From Egerieenecus sp048201975 (lineage in GTDB: Bacteria > Bacillota > Clostridia > Christensenellales > Aristaeellaceae): a stretch of DNA of 9,834 bases. Location: contig DBFBGQ010000075.1 of the NCBI GenBank assembly GCA_048201975.1, positions 1-9,834 on the forward strand. The letters run 5' to 3'. Within the stretch, counting starts at the first letter, position 1, and every line of letters begins with the position of its first letter. Positions 1 through 6,317 of the stretch are shown in pieces. Below the pieces are notes generated by a model. It did no database searches. It worked only from the letters and a program-made list of their open reading frames with translations, and had not been told where the DNA came from. Position numbers and translations under genes: made by a program.

Positions 1-21
1 GCTCAGTATGTACTTGCCCAT
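1..21 (-). CDS. 5' end of a divergent gene, cut by the window edge
   Basis: On the minus strand an ATG at 21-19 opens a frame that reads MGKYILS and runs off the window. Upstream of it lie an AAAGGA ribosome binding site (39-34, about 12 bases from the ATG, rather long) and a sigma-A-like promoter, so a real gene start is plausible. Seven residues cannot identify a family. The pattern M-x-K-Y-I-hydrophobic-S resembles the start of some DegV-family fatty-acid-binding proteins, but that is a guess. An in-frame upstream ATG at 69-67 has no ribosome binding site and lies at the predicted transcription start, so the inner ATG is preferred. The gene is transcribed away from smc. Confidence 0.4.
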
Positions 22-59
22 GGGTGATTCACGTCCTTTACCTGTGATGCAAAAAGGGA

Positions 60-84
60 AACCGTTCATCTGATTATAACGGTT
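60..84. repeat. Inverted repeat AACCGTT-N11-AACGGTT around a -10 box
   Basis: The 7-base arms at 60-66 and 78-84 are exact reverse complements separated by 11 bases. The repeat brackets the TATAAT of the minus-strand promoter, a position typical of repressor operators. It could instead form a weak hairpin in RNA, but the stem is short and no good T-tract follows directly. Its function is inferred only from its position. Confidence 0.4.
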
Positions 85-101
85 CTTGCGCGCTTATGCA
101 A
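73..101 (-). promoter_or_regulatory. Sigma-A-like promoter of the divergent minus-strand gene
   Basis: Read on the minus strand, a perfect TATAAT (78-73) lies 17 bases downstream of TTGCAT (101-96), which matches only the TTG of the -35 consensus. Initiation would fall near position 66, giving a leader of about 45 bases before the ATG at 21. The -10 element sits between the arms of an inverted repeat (60-66 and 78-84), which could be an operator. Confidence 0.5.
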
Positions 102-119
102 GAGACGAATACGAAGTTT

Positions 120-139
120 GGGCAAAGCGCGTTTTGCCC
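120..139. repeat. Inverted repeat GGGCAAA-N6-TTTGCCC upstream of the smc promoter
   Basis: Exact 7-base arms lie at 120-126 and 133-139 around a 6-base spacer. The repeat is between the two divergent promoters, about 30 bases upstream of the proposed smc -35 element. No T-tract follows on either strand, so it is not an intrinsic terminator. A protein-binding site is possible, and chance is also possible in GC-rich DNA. Confidence 0.35.
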
Positions 140-166
140 GCGCCCGGGGGAAGCAGGGCGGGGAGA

Positions 167-196
167 TGGACTTTTGGCCCGCATCTGTGCTATACT
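167..196 (+). promoter_or_regulatory. Extended -10 promoter of smc
   Basis: TATACT at 191-196 is preceded by TG at 188-189 with one base between, which is the extended -10 arrangement (TGnTATAnT). A partial -35, TGGACT at 167-172, lies 18 bases upstream. Transcription would start near 203, giving a short leader of about 30 bases that carries the ribosome binding site GGAGGT (215-220). The leader leaves no room for a riboswitch. Confidence 0.55.
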
Positions 197-231
197 AAAC
201 CGCATATGCAAACCGGAGGTAGATAGGCTTC

Positions 232-3200
232 ATGAAGCTCAAGAAGCTGGAAATCTATGGATTCAAGTCCTTCGCCCAGCGGACGGAAATCGTGTTCAAC
301 CAGGGGATCACGGGCATTGTAGGCCCCAACGGCAGCGGCAAGAGCAACATCGGCGACGCCGTGCGCTGGGTGCTGGGTGAGCAAAGCGCCAAAACATTGC
401 GCGGAGCCAAAATGGAGGACGTGATCTTCAATGGCACCCAGAAGCGCAAGCCCCTGAGCTACTGCGAGGTATCCCTGGTGTTTGACAACGAGGACCGGGC
501 CCTGCCCGTGGACTTTGCGGAGGTGGCGGTGACCCGCCGGGTATACCGCAACGGGGAGAGCGAATACTATCTGAACCGTTCCGCATGCCGCCTCAAGGAC
601 ATCATCGACCTGTTTCGTGACACGGGCATTGGCAAAGAGGGCTATTCCATTATCGGCCAGGGTCGAATCGACGACATCCTCTCCCAGCGGGGGGAGGACC
701 GCCGCCAGGTGTTCGAGGAGGCGGCGGGCATCGTGAAGTTCAAGGCCCGCAAGGAGGAAGCCGATAAAAAGCTCCAGCGCACCCTGGAAAACATGGACCG
801 GGTGGAGGATATCATCAAGGAGCTGGAGCGCCAGCTGGTTCCCCTGGAAAAGCAGGCGGAAACCGCCCGGGAATACATCGAGCTTTCCAAGGAGCTGCGG
901 GTGCTGGACCTGAACCTGTTCCTGCTGCGCCATGACCAGCTCAAGGAGCGCCTGGCCCAGCTGGACGAAACGCTGGCCACCCTGGCGGCCATCCTGCGCC
1001 AGGGCGAGCAGTCCCTGGCGGAAAAAACCGAGGCCCGGGACCGGCAGCAGAGCCGGATCGAAGCCATCGAAAACCGCGTAACCGCCGCCCGGAACGAGCT
1101 GATGAACTGCGCGGACCGGGTACACACATTGAAAAACGACCGGATCGCCGCGGCCTCCCGCCAGGAAAACCGGGAGGAGAATATCCGCCGTATGACTGGC
1201 GAGCAGCAATCGGCCCGGGAGCGTCTGGGCGAATTGGAGCGCATGGCCGGGGAGCAGGATGGCGGCCTGGCCCGCCAGCGCCAACAGCTGGAGCAGGCCC
1301 AGGCTGACCTGCGGGAAGCCACCCAGGCCCAGGACCGCCTGGCCCGGGAGGAGGCGCAGAAGGAGCAGGCGCTGGAGGACTACAAGGCGCAGATGCTGGA
1401 GGCCATGAACCGCTCCTCCAACCTGCGCAACGACCAGACCCGGCAAACCACCATGCGCGCCCAGATGGACAGCCGCCTGAACGAGCTGCTCTCCCAGGAC
1501 GAGCAAATGGCCCAGCGCCTGGCGGAACTGCAGGCCGCAGCCCAGGCCGCCCAGGCGCAGCTGGAGCAGGCGAAAGCCGGCTGGGAGAAGCTGGTCCAGG
1601 CTCATCGCGCCCGGCAGCAGGAGCTGACCGCCTGCGACGGCGAGCTGATCGCCCTGCGTCAGAGCGTCCAGGAAAAGACCGGCCAATTGCAATCCGCCGC
1701 CAGCCGGCTGAAGCTGATGGAGGAAATGCAGCGGGAGATGGAGGGTTTCAACCAGTCCGTCAAGCGCGCCATGAGCTTTGCCCATCAGAAAAACATGCAG
1801 GGCGTCCGGGGCGTGCTGGCTCAGCTGCTTACCGTGCCCCAGCGCTATGAAACCGCCATCGACATGGCCTTGGGCGCTGCCCAGCAGAACATCGTCACCG
1901 AGGACGAGGACACCGCCAAGGCGCTGATTGAATACCTGCGGCAAAACCGCCTGGGACGCGCCACATTCCTGCCCATGACCACCGTGCGCTCCAAGCTGCT
2001 CAACGAGCGGGAGCGGCAGGCCCTGCGCCTGCCCGGTTGCCTGGGCGTGGCCAGCGACCTGGTCCAGTGCGACCCGGCCTACCGCGGCATTGTGGAAAAC
2101 CTGCTGGGCCGCACGGTGATCGCCACGGACCTGAACGCGGGCATCCCCATTATGCGGGCAGGGAATCACTCCTTCCGCCTGGTGACCCTGCAGGGGGACG
2201 TGATGCACTCCGGCGGCTCCATGACCGGCGGCTCGGTGCAGTCCAAAATGACCAACCTGCTGGGCCGAGAGCGGGAAATCAAGGAGCTCGCGCGCTCCAT
2301 TGAAACGGATAGAACAGCGCTGAACCGCCTGCGGGAGACGGCGAACGACCGTCAGCAGGCCAAGGACAGCCTGAAAGCCCAGGTGGCCGAGGCCGTCGAA
2401 AGGGCGCACCAGGAAGAAATCGCCGTGGCTCGGGAAACCCAGCGCCTGGAGAGCGCCCAGAGCGAGCTCAGGGAACATCAGGGGCGCATGGACGCCGCTC
2501 GGCAGGCCCAGGAACAGCTGCGGGAAGCCATCGCCCAGCTGGATGTACAGCTGCAGGCCCTGCAGGAGGAAAGCAGCGCCGATTCCTACGACCCCGAAGC
2601 CATGCAGGAGGAAACCCGCCGACTGCAGGGCGTGCTAACCCAGGCCAGGGAGGCCTCCGCCGCCCAGCGGGAGCAGGTGATGCAGCTCACCCTGACGCTC
2701 TCCGACCTGCAGCATGAGCTGGACAGCATGGAGCGGGACAAGGACCGGGTCAGCCAGGAGGCTGAACAGCTCCGCCGGGACCTCACCCGGCGTGAGGGAC
2801 AGATCGCCGGGCTGCAGGAGCTCCTTGCCCAGGAGCGCCAGCGCATCCAGGAGCTGGACGGACAGATCGCAGCCCAGGAAGAGGCGCAGCGGACCCAGGA
2901 GGCGGAGGTGCACGCCCAGGAGGAAGGCCGGGCCCAGGCCCAGGCAGGGCTGCGGCAGCTGATGGAGGACATCGAAGCCCTTCACCGGCAGTATGGCGAA
3001 GATGGGGACAAGCAGCACCGCACGGAGCTAACCCGCTCCCGGGTGGAGAATGAATTGAAAACCCTTCAGGACCGCATTTGGAATACCTGGGAGATGACCT
3101 ATGCAGGCGCGGAGGCCGAGCGCATCGCCCAGGGCTTTGACCCCGCCGCCGCGCAGACCCGCGCAAACGAGCTGCAAAGCCGCATCCGCGCCATGGGCAG

Positions 3201-3798
3201 CGTCAACGTCAACGCCGTGGAGGAATATGCCGCCACCAAAGCCCGTTACGACGACCTGGCCGCCCAGCGGGAAGACCTGCAAAAGGCCGAAAGCGACCTG
3301 CGGGAGCTGATTGAACGGCTGCTCTCCCAGATGGAGCGCACCTTTGTGGAGAATTTCTCCAAGATGCAGGGGTATTTTGCCCAAACCTTTGTGCGGCTTT
3401 TCGGGGGCGGGCATGCGGAGCTCCGCTTGGCGGATCCCGCCGATCCCCTGAACTGCGGCATCGAAGTGATCGCGCAGCCCCCGGGAAAGAAGCTGCAGCT
3501 GCTGTCCCTGCTTTCCGGCGGAGAGCGGGCATTGACGGCCATCGCCATCCTTTTCGCCATGCTCAAGCTCAAGCCCACCCCCTTCTGCATCCTGGATGAA
3601 ATCGAGGCCGCGCTGGACGAAGCCAACATCGGTTACTTTGCCGACTATCTGGTGGAATACAGCAAGGGGACCCAGTTTGTGGTGGTCACCCACCGCAAGG
3701 GCACCATGGAGCGCTGCGATTCCCTCTACGGCGTAGCCATGGAGGAGCAGGGCGTAAGCAAGATGGTTTCCGTGAGCTTGCAGGATTACGCCTCCTAA
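232..3798 (+). CDS. smc: Chromosome segregation protein SMC
   Basis: This is the ATPase core of the bacterial condensin (SMC-ScpA-ScpB), which loads on DNA near the origin and organises and separates sister chromosomes. At 1188 residues it has the usual family length and is complete. The N-terminal head has a Walker A motif, GPNGSGKSN (31-39), and the conserved GYSIIGQGRI (137-146) followed by an EEAAG stretch. Two long Glu/Gln/Arg/Ala-rich coiled-coil arms (roughly 170-510 and 675-1010) flank a hinge (about 524-670) that ends in the typical GGSMTGGS (661-668). The C-terminal head carries the ABC signature LSGGERALTA (1094-1103) and Walker B ending in D1122-E1123, followed by the ALDEAN D-loop. 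The start is set by GGAGGT at 215-220 and the canonical N-terminus MKLKKLEIYGFKSF. Many Firmicutes have smc between rnc and ftsY. Here rnc is not upstream and ftsY does not follow. Confidence 0.98.
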   Translation: MKLKKLEIYGFKSFAQRTEIVFNQGITGIVGPNGSGKSNIGDAVRWVLGEQSAKTLRGAKMEDVIFNGTQKRKPLSYCEVSLVFDNEDRALPVDFAEVAVTRRVYRNGESEYYLNRSACRLKDIIDLFRDTGIGKEGYSIIGQGRIDDILSQRGEDRRQVFEEAAGIVKFKARKEEADKKLQRTLENMDRVEDIIKELERQLVPLEKQAETAREYIELSKELRVLDLNLFLLRHDQLKERLAQLDETLATLAAILRQGEQSLAEKTEARDRQQSRIEAIENRVTAARNELMNCADRVHTLKNDRIAAASRQENREENIRRMTGEQQSARERLGELERMAGEQDGGLARQRQQLEQAQADLREATQAQDRLAREEAQKEQALEDYKAQMLEAMNRSSNLRNDQTRQTTMRAQMDSRLNELLSQDEQMAQRLAELQAAAQAAQAQLEQAKAGWEKLVQAHRARQQELTACDGELIALRQSVQEKTGQLQSAASRLKLMEEMQREMEGFNQSVKRAMSFAHQKNMQGVRGVLAQLLTVPQRYETAIDMALGAAQQNIVTEDEDTAKALIEYLRQNRLGRATFLPMTTVRSKLLNERERQALRLPGCLGVASDLVQCDPAYRGIVENLLGRTVIATDLNAGIPIMRAGNHSFRLVTLQGDVMHSGGSMTGGSVQSKMTNLLGREREIKELARSIETDRTALNRLRETANDRQQAKDSLKAQVAEAVERAHQEEIAVARETQRLESAQSELREHQGRMDAARQAQEQLREAIAQLDVQLQALQEESSADSYDPEAMQEETRRLQGVLTQAREASAAQREQVMQLTLTLSDLQHELDSMERDKDRVSQEAEQLRRDLTRREGQIAGLQELLAQERQRIQELDGQIAAQEEAQRTQEAEVHAQEEGRAQAQAGLRQLMEDIEALHRQYGEDGDKQHRTELTRSRVENELKTLQDRIWNTWEMTYAGAEAERIAQGFDPAAAQTRANELQSRIRAMGSVNVNAVEEYAATKARYDDLAAQREDLQKAESDLRELIERLLSQMERTFVENFSKMQGYFAQTFVRLFGGGHAELRLADPADPLNCGIEVIAQPPGKKLQLLSLLSGGERALTAIAILFAMLKLKPTPFCILDEIEAALDEANIGYFADYLVEYSKGTQFVVVTHRKGTMERCDSLYGVAMEEQGVSKMVSVSLQDYAS

Positions 3799-3803
3799 AA
3801 TCG

Positions 3804-3809
3804 TATACT
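3804..3809 (+). promoter_or_regulatory. Possible weak -10 element upstream of vanY-like gene
   Basis: TATACT, identical to the proposed smc -10, occurs six bases after the smc stop codon. It sits between the arms of a small inverted repeat (ATCGT at 3800-3804, ACGAT at 3812-3816). The nearest -35-like sequence, TTGCAG at 3778-3783, is 20 bases upstream, which is too far, and there is no extended -10 TG. It may give the downstream genes some smc-independent expression, but the case is weak. Confidence 0.2.
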
Positions 3810-3833
3810 CAACGATGGAAGAACTACGCGCAA

Positions 3834-3854
3834 GCGCCGGGTTCGCCCGGCCGC
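3834..3854 (+). other. GC-rich hairpin just before the vanY-like ribosome binding site
   Basis: GCCGGG (3836-3841) pairs exactly with CCCGGC (3846-3851) around a TTCG tetraloop. Skipping C3852 adds two more pairs (3834-3835 with 3853-3854). The hairpin ends about six bases before the GGAG of the next gene. No T-tract follows, so it should not terminate transcription. It could stabilise a processed mRNA end or modulate translation. Confidence 0.4.
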
Positions 3855-3870
3855 GGTGAAGGAGCAACGC

Positions 3871-4968
3871 ATGACGCTTGGGAAGAAGCGCCGGGGGCGC
3901 AATGTGAAGAAGATTGTGGGACTGGTCTGCCTGGGTGCGCTGTGCGTGGCGGCCGCCGTCATGGGCTTCCGGGTGTCGCAGGTCGCACAGCAAGCCATGG
4001 TGGAGGCGGCCACCACCCCCACCCCCGTGCCCCAGCCCGCCGCCAACATGCTGGCCGTAACCCCCGACCCCAACGCCCCCACCCCGGAGCCCGTGCTCAA
4101 AAACGGCTCCGAGGGCGACCTGGTGAAAACGCTGCAGGCCCGGCTGTACGACCTGGGGTACTACACCGGGGAGATCGACGGCCAGTTCGGCAGCGGCACA
4201 CGGGATGCGGTTTATTTGTTTCAGCAGCAGAATGGCCTGTCCGCCGACGGTGTGGTGGGCAGCGAAACCCGCGCGCTGCTCTATTCGTCCCAGGCCCTGC
4301 CCATGACCGTCACCGCCGCCCCCACCCAGGAGCCCGCCGCCTCCAACGCGGAGCCATGGAACGTGAACGGCATGCCCCTGCTGGTCAACAAGGAGCACCC
4401 CCTGCCGGAGGACTACGCCTGCGCCGAGCTGGTGAACATGACCGACTACTGCGACCCGGACGTGGTGAAAATCAAGGCCAACGGCATCGAAGGGGAGCGA
4501 GTGGCGGTGGATGCGCTCATGGTTATGCTCCAGGCCGCCCAGGCCGATGGCATTGATACCTGGCAGGTGAGCGCGGGCTGGCGCTCCATCGGCTACCAGC
4601 AGGAGCTGCTGGACGACAAGATCGCCGAATACCGGGCGGAGGGATTTTCCTCCGCCAACGCCCGAAGCGCGGCGCTGAAAACCGTGGCCGAACCCGGCAC
4701 CAGCGAGCACCACACGGGCCTGGCCTTCGATATCACCGTGCCCGGGGTGAGCTTCAAGGGCACCGAGCAATCCGACTGGATCAGCGAGCACTGCTGGGAA
4801 TACGGCTTCATCCTGCGCTACGCGGAGGACAAGGAGGACATCACCGGCTTCGTGGCCGAGGCCTGGCACTTCCGCTACGTGGGCACGGAGCACTCCCTGA
4901 TCATGCGGGACGAAAACCTTTGCCTGGAGGAATACATCGAAAAATACGGCCCGACGGCGGACAGCTGA
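3871..4968 (+). CDS. Membrane-anchored VanY-type D-alanyl-D-alanine carboxypeptidase with peptidoglycan-binding domain
   Basis: A zinc peptidase of family M15B (VanY, PF02557) that would remove the terminal D-alanine from peptidoglycan stem peptides outside the membrane. The 365-residue product starts with a basic segment (KKRRGRNVKK) and one hydrophobic helix (about 15-33), which is a signal anchor or signal peptide without a clear cleavage site. A Pro/Thr-rich linker leads to a PG_binding_1 domain (about 78-140) and a second Pro/Ala-rich linker. The VanY domain then shows SAGWRS (234-239), the zinc motif SEHHTGLAFD with H280 and D287, and EAWHFR with E330 as catalytic base and H333 as third zinc ligand. 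All key residues are present, so the enzyme should be active. GAAGGAG ends seven bases before the ATG at 3871. A GTG at 3856 would add five residues but lies upstream of that site. The preceding 72-base gap has no terminator. Nothing in this window suggests glycopeptide resistance (no vanHAX or vanRS), so a housekeeping wall role is likelier. Confidence 0.93.
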   Translation: MTLGKKRRGRNVKKIVGLVCLGALCVAAAVMGFRVSQVAQQAMVEAATTPTPVPQPAANMLAVTPDPNAPTPEPVLKNGSEGDLVKTLQARLYDLGYYTGEIDGQFGSGTRDAVYLFQQQNGLSADGVVGSETRALLYSSQALPMTVTAAPTQEPAASNAEPWNVNGMPLLVNKEHPLPEDYACAELVNMTDYCDPDVVKIKANGIEGERVAVDALMVMLQAAQADGIDTWQVSAGWRSIGYQQELLDDKIAEYRAEGFSSANARSAALKTVAEPGTSEHHTGLAFDITVPGVSFKGTEQSDWISEHCWEYGFILRYAEDKEDITGFVAEAWHFRYVGTEHSLIMRDENLCLEEYIEKYGPTADS

Positions 4969-4993
4969 CCCACCCACAAAGGAGCGATGACCT

Positions 4994-6301
4994 ATGCGTT
5001 ACGGCGTAATCTGGCACCCGGCCTCCCGAAACCTGGGGGACGACCTGCAAACCCTGGCGGCAGGGCGGCTTTTGCCGCGCATCGACACGGTGCTGGACGG
5101 CGAGCGCCTGGACGAGGCCCCGGATGCACCGGGGGAGGACATCGTCACCCTGCTCAGCGGCCATGTCATGCGCCGCAAGTACCGCTGGCCCCCTCACCCC
5201 AGCCTGCGCCCCGTGTGCCTGGGCATGCACCTTTCCCGGGAGGATGCCTGGGGCAGCCCCATGGAGGTAACCGAGGGCGTGGGCCTGGATTATCTACGGG
5301 CCCACGGGCCCGTGGGCTGTCGGGATGAGGCTACCGCCGCGCTGCTGGACGGCATGGGCGTGGCGAACTACGTCTCCTGCTGCCTGACGCTGACCCTGGA
5401 GCGCCCCAAGGGCGCCCCCCGGCGGGAGCGGTACGTCTGCTGCGTGGACATCCCCGACAAGGCTGTGGAAGAGCTGCGCCGCTACGAAAAGGTGGCGCGC
5501 ATGCCCCTGCGGGTCATGACCCACCAATTGCCCCCGGAGACGGCACGGGAATCCTTCCAGGAGCGCATGGCCCGGGCGGAGGATACCCTGCGGATCTATG
5601 CGGGCGCCTCCTGGGTGGTCACCCGGCGGCTGCACTGCGCCCTGGCCTGCCTGGCCATGGAGGTGCCGGTGCTGTTCCTGTACAATAGCGGCTACGAGGA
5701 TGTACGGCGCTTCTCTCCCATGGATGGGCTGTTTCCAGTAGCCTCGGTGGAGGACTTCGTCACCTCGGTGCGGTTGAACGGCTTCCCCACCCTGACGGAG
5801 AATCCCGGCAAGTACCTGGGTTGGCGGCGCCTGCTGCGGGAAAAGGCCCAGGAGGGCCTGCGCCAGGCCGCGCAAGCCCCCGCCGTCCCCACCCCCGATC
5901 CCCGCGCCGTGGACGCCTGGCAGCGCCGGGTGCTGGTGGAGCTGGCCGAGCGCGCCGCGGAAAAGATCGACCGGCTGGAGCGGGAGCAATACGACCTGAT
6001 CCATGACAAGTTCGGCCTGCTGCTCACCGAGGACAGCGTCAAGGCCCACATTCAGGATTGCCTCACCCAACCAGGCCTGGAGGAGGAGCTGCGCCGCTTC
6101 ACCCAGAAGCGATACCTGGCTTCCCTGCCCTGGTGGCGGCGCTCTGCGCTCCGGCGACGCTTCAAGCGCCTGTACCGCGCCCATGAAATCGCCCCGGAGC
6201 TGGAGGAGCGGGACGTAATCACGCTGATCACCGGCCAGCTGGCCCATCTGGGCTGGCCCATGGAAAATTCCCCAGAGAAGGAAACGCACAAACCTACATA
6301 A
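4994..6301 (+). CDS. Polysaccharide pyruvyl transferase family protein with C-terminal extension
   Basis: Belongs to the PS_pyruv_trans family (PF04230, as in CsaB), whose characterised members move pyruvate from phosphoenolpyruvate onto sugars of cell-surface polymers. Visible hallmarks are the N-terminal R-N-L-G-D-D (12-17) followed by LQTLAAGRLLPRID, the VGCRDEAT segment (107-114), and the TRRLHCALA motif (210-218, basic residues plus H214) followed by a hydrophobic EVPVL strand. The catalytic-type domain ends near residue 310. About 120 further residues are charged, Glu/Arg-rich and apparently helical, and match no domain I recognise. There is no signal peptide or membrane segment, so the protein should be cytoplasmic. 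The start is set by AAAGGAG at 4978-4984, nine bases before the ATG. The gene lies 25 bases after the carboxypeptidase gene and 16 before the transporter gene. The substrate is unknown, and family membership alone does not prove pyruvyl transfer. Confidence 0.85.
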   Translation: MRYGVIWHPASRNLGDDLQTLAAGRLLPRIDTVLDGERLDEAPDAPGEDIVTLLSGHVMRRKYRWPPHPSLRPVCLGMHLSREDAWGSPMEVTEGVGLDYLRAHGPVGCRDEATAALLDGMGVANYVSCCLTLTLERPKGAPRRERYVCCVDIPDKAVEELRRYEKVARMPLRVMTHQLPPETARESFQERMARAEDTLRIYAGASWVVTRRLHCALACLAMEVPVLFLYNSGYEDVRRFSPMDGLFPVASVEDFVTSVRLNGFPTLTENPGKYLGWRRLLREKAQEGLRQAAQAPAVPTPDPRAVDAWQRRVLVELAERAAEKIDRLEREQYDLIHDKFGLLLTEDSVKAHIQDCLTQPGLEEELRRFTQKRYLASLPWWRRSALRRRFKRLYRAHEIAPELEERDVITLITGQLAHLGWPMENSPEKETHKPT

Positions 6302-6317
6302 GGAGCGATTCACGGTT

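Noticed and set aside
67..69. Upstream in-frame ATG for the divergent minus-strand gene
   Set aside because: It lies at the predicted transcription start and has no ribosome binding site. The ATG at 21-19 has AAAGGA upstream.
190..2478. A 762-codon open frame on the minus strand opposite smc
   Set aside because: It lies wholly antisense to a full, well-conserved smc. Its translation is rich in Leu, Gln, Gly and His without domain motifs, as expected from GC-rich coiled-coil codons read backwards.
3800..3816. Small inverted repeat after the smc stop as a terminator
   Set aside because: The arms are only five bases, AT-containing, and no T-tract follows.
3856..3870. GTG at 3856 as the start of the VanY-type gene
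   Set aside because: The GAAGGAG ribosome binding site lies downstream of this GTG and correctly spaced for the ATG at 3871. The extra five residues are encoded by the site itself.
3028..4977. A 649-codon minus-strand frame across the smc end and the carboxypeptidase gene
   Set aside because: It spans two real genes and their spacer and has Gly/His-rich low-complexity translation with no recognisable family. It is a composition artefact.
4978..4990. ATG at 4987 as a start for another gene
   Set aside because: It opens a Pro/Gly/Arg-rich frame overlapping the pyruvyl transferase-like gene, and it sits too close to the AAAGGAG site. The ATG at 4994 gives the conserved family N-terminus.
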